64,000 nt of DNA from Methanothrix sp. GTDB taxonomy: Archaea; Halobacteriota; Methanosarcinia; Methanotrichales; Methanotrichaceae. The notes under the pieces are model-generated. The model worked only from the letters and a program-made list of their open reading frames with translations. It was not told the origin of the DNA and ran no database searches. This document shows, in pieces, positions 50,859 to 58,775 of this stretch (position 1 is its first letter; every line of letters begins with the position of its first letter). The stretch spans positions 124,001 to 188,000 of the forward strand of contig NZ_JADJJX010000001.1 of the NCBI RefSeq assembly GCF_016706325.1. Direction: 5' to 3'. Both the position numbers and the translations under genes were made by a program.

Positions 50859-51599
50859 TCAGGCCTTCAATCGGGGCCGGATTATATCGTTCTCCTTCTC
50901 CCGGAACAAGCTGCCTCCAGTGCGGGGGTAGATCAGCCCTCGAAAGACCACAGCGGGGGTAGCGTCTCCTGCCTCCCCCATCAGCAGGTTTGCAGCAGCA
51001 GCAATCTCGTCCACAATCGCCTCCTGGGTGATATTGAGGGGGCGTCCATGTATGTCGATCTCGCCACGCCAGTCTCGCAGAGCAGCAATCCCTGCCCAGC
51101 CCACTGCCACGCCGGCAACGCCTGACCGGAAGGGGCGGCCACAGGTATCAGTGATGATGACTGCACAGTCCTTGCCCAGAGCCTGGCGGATCCTGCGGGC
51201 GCTGGCGCTGGGATCTTCTGGCAGCAGCAGTATCTTTTCGTCACCCACATTGGACTGATCTATGCCGGCATTGACCCCGATATGGCCAAAGCGGGTGGCA
51301 ACCAGCAGAAATGGCCGCTCAATCAATACATCGCTTGATTCATTAAAGACCGCCTGCACAAATCTGGGATCTTTTCCCAGCTCGCGGGCGATCTCGACTG
51401 CATGGCTGTCTGGCTGGTACTCACTCAGATCCCTCACCCTGCCTTCTGCTTTGGCCACTATGGTGCTGGCAAGGCAGAGGACATCCCCGTCCTGGAGATC
51501 GAATAGAGATCGGAGCAGCGCCGGAATATCGTCTCCTTCCTTTATAACCGGCAGACCGCGAATCAGAAACCCCTTTAGACTTGCTGCTGGCTCGGACAT
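50859..51599 (-). CDS. cofE: Coenzyme F420-0:L-glutamate ligase
   Basis: The 246-residue protein matches CofE: LCLASTIVAKAEGRVRDL, GIDQSNVG, CAVIITDTCGRPFRSGVAGVA (split as IITDTCGRPFRSG) with the metal-binding TDTxGRP motif. It adds glutamates to F420-0. It is the first gene of the cofE-cofC pair, so F420 side-chain and core steps are together. cofG/H and cofD are not in the window. Confidence 0.96.
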   Translation of the reverse strand: MSEPAASLKGFLIRGLPVIKEGDDIPALLRSLFDLQDGDVLCLASTIVAKAEGRVRDLSEYQPDSHAVEIARELGKDPRFVQAVFNESSDVLIERPFLLVATRFGHIGVNAGIDQSNVGDEKILLLPEDPSASARRIRQALGKDCAVIITDTCGRPFRSGVAGVAVGWAGIAALRDWRGEIDIHGRPLNITQEAIVDEIAAAANLLMGEAGDATPAVVFRGLIYPRTGGSLFREKENDIIRPRLKA

Positions 51600-51664
51600 A
51601 ATCCCCGTCGATCACAAATCCTGATTTGAAATCCCGAATTATCCTGCTGATCTGCTGATCCCTT

Positions 51665-51898
51665 CTATTTCAACTGTGAGCCGGATGGCAGCCGGCTGAG
51701 ACGGTACAGCCTGGCCTGAACCAGGAGATCAAGCAGATAGGAGTAGTTCACAGCCACAATCGCCATTCGATCGCTGCTGATCTCCATCCAGGGGATGCCA
51801 CAATAGCCTTCTGCAAACTCCCTCCAGAACTCCGGGGGAGTGAACTCCAATTGATACTTGTGCTCTGCAGTAAAGGTGAGGCTGATCATCTCCTCCAT
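51665..51898 (-). CDS. Hypothetical 77-residue protein coupled to eif2b
   Basis: The start ATG directly follows the eif2b stop (TAGATG), a tight coupling that argues for expression. It begins MEEMISLTFTAEHKYQLEFT and has an aromatic, acidic half (EFWREFAEGYCGIPWMEI) and a helical end. No domain is recognised. Confidence 0.55.
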   Translation of the reverse strand: MEEMISLTFTAEHKYQLEFTPPEFWREFAEGYCGIPWMEISSDRMAIVAVNYSYLLDLLVQARLYRLSRLPSGSQLK

Positions 51899-52528
51899 CT
51901 AGGACACCTTGCCCTTTCTCTCCACAACATCAGCAAAGGCCAGTGTTCCGCTGATCTTCTTGATCTTGGCCCGGACTATCTCTCCCTTTATAGTGCCGGG
52001 CACAAAGATGAGATATTTGTCCACCTTTGCTATGCCATCGCCCTTGTTGCCCACAGATTCGATGCGCAGCTCATAGGTCTCTCCCTCTTCGATGACATCC
52101 TTCTGGATTGCTGCTGTCGCCTTTCTCTTGCGCACAGGGCGGTGGGCACCACAGGCATCACATTTGAGCGTTAGCACGCGATCGCTCTTGATGAGATGAG
52201 TATCAGGCAGCCTGCATTCAGTACAAACAACATACTCTTCGAAGTAAGATTCTATCTGGCGGGCAATGGCGTTCTCGCCAAACTTTCCCTGAAAGATCCC
52301 TCGCTGCCCCTCGATCTTCCCGGCAGTGCCCATCTCCTGGAGGAGATATTTCATCAGATGCTCAGGATCGCGATTCAGAGTATCAGCTATAGCACCAAAG
52401 TTCTCCAGGACGGTGGTCTTGCCCTCATAGAATACCTTTGCTGAAGGAATGACAAACCTTTCCTTGGACTCTCTGGTGGCGGGCATCTTCTTCATGGCCC
52501 TATCCAGGCCCGCTAAATAATCGTCCAT
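51899..52528 (-). CDS. eif2b: Translation initiation factor aIF2 subunit beta with TRAM domain
   Basis: The 209-residue protein has the aIF2-beta core (residues 15-140): NFGAIADTLNRDPEHLMKYLL, FGENAIARQIESYF, and a zinc ribbon CTECRLPDTHLI with CDACGAHRP. A TRAM RNA-binding domain follows (about 150-205: GDGIAKVDKYLIFVPGTIKG). The extra TRAM domain is seen in some Methanosarcinales. aIF2 carries initiator Met-tRNA to the ribosome. Confidence 0.95.
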   Translation of the reverse strand: MDDYLAGLDRAMKKMPATRESKERFVIPSAKVFYEGKTTVLENFGAIADTLNRDPEHLMKYLLQEMGTAGKIEGQRGIFQGKFGENAIARQIESYFEEYVVCTECRLPDTHLIKSDRVLTLKCDACGAHRPVRKRKATAAIQKDVIEEGETYELRIESVGNKGDGIAKVDKYLIFVPGTIKGEIVRAKIKKISGTLAFADVVERKGKVS

Positions 52529-52533
52529 CCAGA

Positions 52534-53049
52534 TTACCTTATCAGCTCTTGACCGGATTCCACGATGATTTTAATGGGTGTCGGCAACTTATGTCCAGCT
52601 CTCCTCAATGCTTCCTTGGCATCGTTGAAGTATTGAAGAGGCACTCCCAGGGTGAACAGCTTCTGGCCAGCTTCAACTCTGGCTGCTGTTCCCACTGCCT
52701 TGCCAAAGGCCATCCTCATTCCGCTGGAGACCCGGTCTGCTCCCGCGCCGGTGGCCTGCTTGTTCTCGCGAATGACATGATGGGGGTATGTCCTGAGCTT
52801 GAGGTTGTAATTGGTCCTGCCCATCTGCTTTACAAGGTAACGATTGGCTGCGACCCTTGCTGCCTCCAGAGCTGTATGCCTGATCTGGCAGGGCTCCATG
52901 ACCACCAGTGTCAGCTTCAAGGGATAGTCCTCATGCAGATTTCCCATATCATAATGAACCACTTTGCTTCCGGGAACGCCCCCCATATACTCTCTCCGGG
53001 TATAGGGTCGTTCATGCCTTCTGTACATGCTTGCTGGTTTGCGTGTCAA
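52534..53049 (-). CDS. rpl10e: 50S ribosomal protein L10e (uL16)
   Basis: The 171-residue protein starts TRKPASMYRRHERPYTRRE and has GGVPGSKVVHYDMG and the FGKAVGTAARVE end typical of archaeal L10e. The best start is the TTG at 53049 with GGAGG 8 bases ahead; a TTG at 53055 is an alternative. It precedes eif2b by 5 bases. Confidence 0.95.
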   Translation of the reverse strand: MTRKPASMYRRHERPYTRREYMGGVPGSKVVHYDMGNLHEDYPLKLTLVVMEPCQIRHTALEAARVAANRYLVKQMGRTNYNLKLRTYPHHVIRENKQATGAGADRVSSGMRMAFGKAVGTAARVEAGQKLFTLGVPLQYFNDAKEALRRAGHKLPTPIKIIVESGQELIR

Positions 53050-53161
53050 AATCAATTCCTCCGATAATCCTGAGGTTGATGCACTATTCGCCTTGCTTAT
53101 AAGGCTTTGGCCTTGATCTGTGCTCTGCTTGATCCTTGCCCGGCATCTGCTTTGAATTCAA

Positions 53162-54403
53162 TCATACAGTGATCGGCGTGAAGGGGGAGATCTCCTCTGC
53201 CAGCGAGGTCTTCATCACCGGACCGACCTCTGCCGGATTGTTGGCCAGGACCCACATCAGCTTGACCAAAGCCACCTCGGGAAGCATGTCGCTGCCCTCA
53301 ATAGCACCGGCATCCAGCATATCTCTTCCCGTATCGTACACCCGGTCGCATATCCTCCCCCGCAGACATTGAGAGGTGATGACAACCGGTATGTCCTCCT
53401 CTCTTGCCCTGACAATGCCCTCTATCCAGTCCGAGGAGACGTGACCTAAGCCCGTTCCCTCCAGCACTATTCCCCGGTAGCCCTTCTCGATGTAATAATG
53501 GAGGATATCTGGAGAGGATCCCGGAGTATATTTGACCAGAGCGCATTTAGGCTCAAGCCTCTCCTTCAGCTCCAGCTCCACCTCTCCCCGCCGGCGATAG
53601 GGGAGGTAAGTCTCGACCTCTCTGCTCAGGTAATCGACCCTGCCCAAAGGATGCTGATTTATGCTCTGGAAAGCATCCCGGCGAGAGGTATGCATCTTTC
53701 GAGCCCTTGTCCCGCGATGAATGGTGCAGTAATCGTCACTGGTTGTGCCATGCATGACCACGCAAACCTCAGCGATATCGCTTATGGCGACTGTGGCCGC
53801 ACAGGTGGCATTCATGGGGGCATCGCTGCTGGGGCGATCAGAGCTTCTCTGAGAGCCGACCAGGACAACAGGAACTGGGGTTTTAAGCATGAATGATAGT
53901 GCTGCGGCGGTGTACGTCATGGTGTCTGTGCCATGGGTTATGATCACCCCTTCAGCGCCACTCCTGATCTCCTCCGCCACTGACCGCGCAAGTGAGGTCC
54001 AGTACTCTGTGCGCATATTCTCGCTCAGGACCTGGTAGATCACATGGGCCCGATAATTGGCGATCTCCTCCAGCTCAGGGATGGCGGAGATGATCCTTTC
54101 GGCAGAGAACTGGCTGCTTACAGCTCCTGTCCGGTAGTCGACCCTGCTGGCTATGGTCCCACCAGTTGAGAGAATGGATACATCAGGCAGTCCAGGCTTT
54201 TTTCTTAAGTGATGCTCCAGCAGTGGAGGTTCGATCTCCTGCCCCTTCTCTATGAGCTTGATCTCTCCCTCTTTTGCCCTCAGGCCGATGTTATAGCCGT
54301 TCTTGAGCTTTATGACCACACGATCCGCACGAATGGGTGGCATAAGAACTCCCTCATAGGAGACGCCGTTCCTCTCCACCAAGACTCTATCTCCCAGATC
54401 CAT
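53162..54403 (-). CDS. gatD: Glutamyl-tRNA(Gln) amidotransferase subunit D
   Basis: The 413-residue protein is the asparaginase-like half of archaeal GatDE. After a beta-barrel start (LGDRVLVERNGVSYEG), it has TGGTIASRVDYRTG and THGTDTMTYTAAAL, the two catalytic threonine sets. GatDE turns Glu-tRNAGln into Gln-tRNAGln. The start at 54403 follows GGTGAGGA. gatE is not in the window. Confidence 0.95.
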   Translation of the reverse strand: MDLGDRVLVERNGVSYEGVLMPPIRADRVVIKLKNGYNIGLRAKEGEIKLIEKGQEIEPPLLEHHLRKKPGLPDVSILSTGGTIASRVDYRTGAVSSQFSAERIISAIPELEEIANYRAHVIYQVLSENMRTEYWTSLARSVAEEIRSGAEGVIITHGTDTMTYTAAALSFMLKTPVPVVLVGSQRSSDRPSSDAPMNATCAATVAISDIAEVCVVMHGTTSDDYCTIHRGTRARKMHTSRRDAFQSINQHPLGRVDYLSREVETYLPYRRRGEVELELKERLEPKCALVKYTPGSSPDILHYYIEKGYRGIVLEGTGLGHVSSDWIEGIVRAREEDIPVVITSQCLRGRICDRVYDTGRDMLDAGAIEGSDMLPEVALVKLMWVLANNPAEVGPVMKTSLAEEISPFTPITV

Positions 54404-54481
54404 TTCGTCCTCACCAGAAAGCAAACCTATTTCCCAGACTATTACTTGCTATCTAAAAACGTTGCCCTTGATGGATAGCAG

Positions 54482-55354
54482 GTGAGAGACGAAGAGACCA
54501 GCGGTATCCGAGGACTGGCAGAAGGCATGGCCATGCACAGATGGGATCCCAGTACATATATGAAGAGCTCTTCCCCTCAGAAGAGGTGGGCTGAGGAGCT
54601 TATATCCAAGATCCCAATTCAGGGGGATGAGAGGGTGCTCGATATCGGTTGTGGTGATGGTAAGATCACTGCCTGGATATCGCGCCTCGTTCCCAGAGGA
54701 TCGGTGGTAGGGCTTGATAGCTCCCCGGAGATGATCAGCTTTGCCCGGTCCCAATTCCCGGCAGAGGAGTGGCCCAACCTCAATTTCCAGCAGGGAGATG
54801 CCCGGGATCTGCCATACAACAATCAGTTCGACCTCGTCCTCTCATTTGCTGCTCTGCACTGGATCCTTGACCATGGACCGGTGTTGGCAGGGATCAGGCG
54901 GAGCCTGAGGGGAGGCGGGCGGGTTTATATGCAGTTTGGGGGGAGGGGCAATGCTGCCACTATTCTGGACATCGCCGGGGGGATGATCCAGGAGGAGAGG
55001 TGGTCTGTTTACTTCGAAGGATTTCGATTTCCTTACGGCTTTTACGGAGCGGAGGAGTACCGGAGCTGGCTGGATGCTTCCGGCCTGAGAGCAGTCCGGG
55101 TGGAGCTATTGCCGAAGGATATGCTCCAGAGGGGCAGAGAGGGGCTGGCCTCATGGATCAAGAGCACCTGGCTGCCTTATCTGGAACGGGTTCCGGAAAG
55201 GCTGAGATCGGATTTCGTCAGTGAGCTGGTCGAGAGATACATCCAGTTTCATCCTCCGGATGAGAAGGGAGATATCCATGTGGGGATGGTGAGGCTGGAG
55301 GTGGAGGCCTGGAAGGGGATGGAGGCGGGGGCGGAAAGCTCCGATCAAGCTTAA
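54482..55354 (+). CDS. Class I SAM-dependent methyltransferase (trans-aconitate methyltransferase-like)
   Basis: The 290-residue protein has VLDIGCGDGKITAWI (motif I, about residue 53), GLDSSPEMISFA and FDLVLSFAALHWILDH, wording close to trans-aconitate 2-methyltransferases. The conserved part begins at MHRWDPSTYMKSSS (54533), so either that ATG or the frame start (GTG 54482) may be used. Substrate unproven. It ends 34 bases before rdgB. Confidence 0.82.
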   Translation: MRDEETSGIRGLAEGMAMHRWDPSTYMKSSSPQKRWAEELISKIPIQGDERVLDIGCGDGKITAWISRLVPRGSVVGLDSSPEMISFARSQFPAEEWPNLNFQQGDARDLPYNNQFDLVLSFAALHWILDHGPVLAGIRRSLRGGGRVYMQFGGRGNAATILDIAGGMIQEERWSVYFEGFRFPYGFYGAEEYRSWLDASGLRAVRVELLPKDMLQRGREGLASWIKSTWLPYLERVPERLRSDFVSELVERYIQFHPPDEKGDIHVGMVRLEVEAWKGMEAGAESSDQA

Positions 55355-55388
55355 TAGCTAAGCGATGAATGGACTGCCGGGAGATAGG

Positions 55389-55922
55389 ATGATCAGCTTT
55401 ATCACCAGCAATAAGGGAAAGTATGTGGAGGCCCGGGCCATCATCGATGACCTGGTGCAAAGGGACCTGGGCTACACTGAGATTCAGGCGGAGACTCTGG
55501 AAGAGGTGGCAGTCTATGGCATGAAAGAGATCATGGCCAGGATTGATGGGCCAGCAATGCTGGAGGATGCAGGCCTTTTCGTTACAGCGCTGGGCGGCTT
55601 TCCCGGGGTGTACTCCGCCTATGTTCAGAAGACCATTGGCAATGCAGGAATGCTTCGACTGATGGAGGGCATCTCTGATCGTAGGGCTTCTTTCATGTCA
55701 GTGGTCGCATATGTCGAGCCCGGGCTTGAGATCCAGATGTTTCGAGGGATGGTGGAGGGGCAGATCGGCTATGAGGCACGGGGAAGCGCTGGATTTGGCT
55801 ACGATCCCATATTCTATGTCGGGGATAGGAGCCTGGCGGAGATGAATCTGGAGGAGAAGAATCGCATCTCTCACCGCGCAGCCGCTATGCACGCTTTGAA
55901 GGAATGGCTGGAGGCCCGCTGA
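55389..55922 (+). CDS. rdgB: XTP/dITP pyrophosphatase (RdgB/HAM1)
   Basis: The 177-residue protein has MISFITSNKGKYVEA (nucleotide loop), MLEDAGLFVTALGGFPG and GFGYDPIFY, the three HAM1 landmarks. It clears non-canonical purine triphosphates. The start at 55389 matches the family; a frame 8 codons longer begins at 55365. Confidence 0.94.
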   Translation: MISFITSNKGKYVEARAIIDDLVQRDLGYTEIQAETLEEVAVYGMKEIMARIDGPAMLEDAGLFVTALGGFPGVYSAYVQKTIGNAGMLRLMEGISDRRASFMSVVAYVEPGLEIQMFRGMVEGQIGYEARGSAGFGYDPIFYVGDRSLAEMNLEEKNRISHRAAAMHALKEWLEAR

Positions 55923-55995
55923 TCCTTCAGCTCAGGCTCTCTGGGCAGAGGCAGTTGCATATCTGAACAACGAAATAGACTTCATTCAGATAGAA

Positions 55996-56259
55996 TCACC
56001 CTCGCCTCTTCTTTTCCAGAGCGCAACGGGGCAGCATGCTCGCATCTATGCTTTTGATATGGGGTGCCTGGACGGCAGAGATATAGACTCGGCGCTCACC
56101 CACAGTTACTAAAAGATCAGTGGGTTTGGGCTGGCTGGTCTTCACAGAGAAGATGAGAGGGCCCTCGCAGGTGGTGGCTATGCGCATGTCTGTTGAACGG
56201 GCACGGATGTACTCCTCCATCTCCGGAGCGATCTTGATTGAGATTGATGTGGCAGCCAT
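55996..56259 (-). CDS. Small conserved-looking protein of unknown function
   Basis: The 87-residue product (MAATSISIKIAPEMEEYI) has a mixed alpha/beta look with the conserved-like pieces CEGPLIFSVKTSQPKPTDL and VYISAVQAPHIKSIDASML. I do not recognise a family. It is divergent from rnp4 across about 60 bases. Confidence 0.55.
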   Translation of the reverse strand: MAATSISIKIAPEMEEYIRARSTDMRIATTCEGPLIFSVKTSQPKPTDLLVTVGERRVYISAVQAPHIKSIDASMLPRCALEKKRRG

Positions 56260-56321
56260 TGCAAGAGGATGATTATGGGCGTAGAAATAGCTTCTCTTCG
56301 AAATGGGTTTATAGCCTGGGA

Positions 56322-56675
56322 ATGATAGCCCTGGATGTGAGAAGAAGAAAAAATAGCCACAGGTCCAGAGATCTTGCCCTCCAGCGCATGGAAAGGCTCT
56401 TTCTCCTGGCGGAAGAAGAGCACAGGAGCCATCCAGAGAGGAGCAGGAGATATGTGGAGATCGCCCGGAGGATCAGCACCCGCACCAGGGTTCGAATGCC
56501 ATTCACTCTTAAAAAGCTCTATTGCCGGCATTGCGGGAGCTATTTGTCCCCGGAGGGCTCCCGGGTAAGGCTGCGTGACGGCGTCCTGATAACCACCTGC
56601 ATCCATTGCCAGGGAAAGATGAGGAGGCCTTACAAACCGAGAAGAGATCAGGAGAATGAGAGGGCAGAAGAATGA
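56322..56675 (+). CDS. rnp4: Ribonuclease P protein component 4 (Rpp21)
   Basis: The product is about 117 residues and basic. The zinc ribbon CRHC ... CIHC (about residues 70-100) and the long N-terminal helix with LQRMERLFLLAEEE identify Rpp21/Rnp4, which pairs with Rpp29. The start at 56322 is best; a GTG 15 bases on is possible. The last codons fall into the 16-base repeat that follows. Rnp2 and Rnp3 are coded at 7.4-8.6 kb. Confidence 0.87.
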   Translation: MIALDVRRRKNSHRSRDLALQRMERLFLLAEEEHRSHPERSRRYVEIARRISTRTRVRMPFTLKKLYCRHCGSYLSPEGSRVRLRDGVLITTCIHCQGKMRRPYKPRRDQENERAEE

Positions 56676-56834
56676 GAGGGCAGAAGAATGAGAGGGCAGA
56701 AGAATGAGAGGGCAGGAGAAGAGAGGATAGGAGAAGAGAGGGTAGGAGAAGAGAGGGTAGGAGAAGAGAGGGTAGGAGAAGAGAGGGTAGGAGAAGAGAG
56801 GGTAGGAGAAGAGAGGGTAGGAGAAGAGAGGGTC
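56655..56834. repeat. Two adjoining 16- and 15-base tandem repeat arrays
   Basis: From 56655 to 56718, aatgagagggcagaag repeats four times (16 bases). From 56721 to 56834, gagagggtaggagaa repeats about 7.6 times (15 bases). The rnp4 stop lies inside the first array. The 15-base array has period 3-compatible length but the opposite-strand frame it opens is low-complexity and not a gene. Confidence 0.85.
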
Positions 56835-56872
56835 TTAAAGAATGAAAATTTATGAAGAAGAAAAAAATGATC

Positions 56873-57325
56873 CTAATCCTCATTAAAGCCAATATATTGC
56901 ATCATGCGCTCCTTTTCATTGCCCAGAAGCTCTTTTTCCCGATCCAGTATCTCTCTTATCAGCTCGATCACCGGCCTGGTTCCATCCCAGTTCCGGGATA
57001 TGATATTGGATGATCCTGATTCCTCCATCACCTCATTGGCGACGAAGGCACAAAGGTAGATATCATCGATATAACCCACAGGACCGAATCTATCCTCGGG
57101 AATTATGTCCTCAGGGAGAATGAAGTAAGCAATAGCGGCAATAATCCGGGGGGATATGGACCTGGGAAGATCCTTGTCGTCAAGCAGCCGGGTCATCAAT
57201 CTATAAAAAGCCGGGGCCTGATGAATTAGATCGGAAAATTCCCCTTCATAATCGGATATATCATTTTCCAGCATTACATCAAATCTCTTCAAACCAAGAA
57301 CCTCCACTCCTCTGCCCATATGCAT
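56873..57325 (-). CDS. YkvA/DUF1232 family protein
   Basis: The 150-residue protein has the DUF1232 core IAYFILPEDIIPEDRFGPVGYIDDIYL (quoted in part: FILPEDIIPEDRFGPVGYID) at about 65-95, the family's hallmark. Members are small, often membrane-associated, and of unknown function; this one has no clear transmembrane segment apart from the core. Start may be M1 or M3. Confidence 0.85.
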   Translation of the reverse strand: MHMGRGVEVLGLKRFDVMLENDISDYEGEFSDLIHQAPAFYRLMTRLLDDKDLPRSISPRIIAAIAYFILPEDIIPEDRFGPVGYIDDIYLCAFVANEVMEESGSSNIISRNWDGTRPVIELIREILDREKELLGNEKERMMQYIGFNED

Positions 57326-57522
57326 AGACTACAAAGCCCAAAGCTGAGCTATGTGGTGCTATGGAGAGGGAATTAATTAACTTTTGGGGAGGGGGAATTA
57401 ATTAACCTTTGGGGAGGCATTACTTGACGTCTGGGATGAGGGAATTGCTCGACACTTGGGAGAAGGATTTTATTGGCTTTTGGCATAGAGATATCTACCT
57501 CCTAATTGCACAAGTGGCCTTT

Positions 57523-58191
57523 ATGAAGCTTGCAATCGGATTGATAGCCATCCTGGCGGCGTTATGCATCCCGCCGGGAGCGGGAGAGAATGCAGCAGGA
57601 GATAATGCAGAGTACTGGTCGAGCCTGGGAGACCGGCAATTTCTAAACGGCAGCATTCAAGAGGCGGCTGAAAGCTACGATGAGGCTCTGAGGCTGGATC
57701 CGGCCAATGTCTATCTCTGGGTCAACAAGGGAAAGGCGCTGGCCAATATGGGAAGATTCCAGGATGCCATCGCCTGTTTTGATCAGGCTTCTGCCATCAA
57801 CTCCTCTTATGTTGAGCCTCTCTTTCTGAAGGGGATAGCCCTCTCCCAGGGATTGAAGAGGGACGATGAGGCCATAGCCGTCTTCGATCAGGCTCTGCAG
57901 TTGGATCCATCCAATTTCGATGCCTGGCTGGGAAAAGGCATGGCCTTGGCCAATAAAGGCGATTACTATGGATCTTTAGCCTGCCTTAAGACAGCCTCCA
58001 GGATCGATCCATTGCAGCCTTCCGGCTGGAACAATGAGGGCGTGATCCTGTTGAAGATGGGAAGGTACCAGGAGGCCTTGGACTGCTTCGATAAAGCCCT
58101 TCTTCTGGATCCCAATTATGAGCAGGCCCAGAGGAACAGAGATGACACCCTTCAGGATATGGACCGCATCATCTTCCTGGGCAGCAGATAG
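57523..58191 (+). CDS. Secreted TPR-repeat protein
   Basis: The 222-residue product starts with a signal segment (MKLAIGLIAILAALCIPPG) and has about five TPR repeats from residue 32 to the end, each with the A-x-x-x-x-x-x-A-L/F and proline-34 pattern (YDEALRLDPAN, FDQALQLDPSN, FDKALLLDPNY). TPRs bind protein partners. The long N-terminal frame before 57523 is unlikely to be translated. Partner unknown; it opens a run of secreted or accessory genes. Confidence 0.78.
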   Translation: MKLAIGLIAILAALCIPPGAGENAAGDNAEYWSSLGDRQFLNGSIQEAAESYDEALRLDPANVYLWVNKGKALANMGRFQDAIACFDQASAINSSYVEPLFLKGIALSQGLKRDDEAIAVFDQALQLDPSNFDAWLGKGMALANKGDYYGSLACLKTASRIDPLQPSGWNNEGVILLKMGRYQEALDCFDKALLLDPNYEQAQRNRDDTLQDMDRIIFLGSR

Positions 58192-58268
58192 AGCGCAGCT
58201 ATCGCTCTCCAGGCCGAAGCAACAACTTGAAATGCCAGTACGGCAACCATCGACGTGGTGATCGATAA

Positions 58269-58751
58269 ATGTGGACAAGAGGGATCTGTCTGATTATCGC
58301 AGCCATGACGGCAACAATTGCCCTGCCGGGCATCCAGGGGGAGATACCTTTGGCCTATACCCCAGCGGCGATAAATAGCGGGCAGAGCGACGTTCTCACC
58401 ATCAAGAATTATGATACCGGTGCTGCGATGACTGAATCGTACACTGGTATTGAGCATCTGAGCAGGAATACTCAGGTCCGGACGGGAGCATATGCGAATG
58501 CCTCTGATGCTGCCCATTTTGCAGCATCCTCCAGGGGAGGCCTGGAGGCCAGCATCAGCTCCAATGTCATAGGCAATGCCCATATCGCCTGGCAGTCTGT
58601 TGATCCAGCCACTAACGCCAAAGGCCGCCATCCTCTCATCGGCCGCAGTGTTGAGGATCTGACGGGGGTATTCTCCATCGAGAAGTTCATCCAGCTTTGG
58701 TCAGATAGCCAGCCCGGCGAGATCAGCGTGGACTGGCTGCCCTGCTCCTGA
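58269..58751 (+). CDS. Secreted hypothetical protein
   Basis: The 160-residue product has a signal peptide (MWTRGICLIIAAMTATIALPGI, shown in part: ICLIIAAMTATIALPGI) and a polar, Gly/Ser/Ala-rich body without known motif. It lies 77 bases after the TPR gene and converges with the protease gene. No function can be given. Confidence 0.6.
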   Translation: MWTRGICLIIAAMTATIALPGIQGEIPLAYTPAAINSGQSDVLTIKNYDTGAAMTESYTGIEHLSRNTQVRTGAYANASDAAHFAASSRGGLEASISSNVIGNAHIAWQSVDPATNAKGRHPLIGRSVEDLTGVFSIEKFIQLWSDSQPGEISVDWLPCS

Positions 58752-58775
58752 TGCACCTGAATTTCTTCTCCCGTG

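Noticed and set aside
56509..56892. Minus-strand frame with repeated LLLPSLLLPS
   Set aside because: It is a translation of the 15-base tandem repeats, not a gene.
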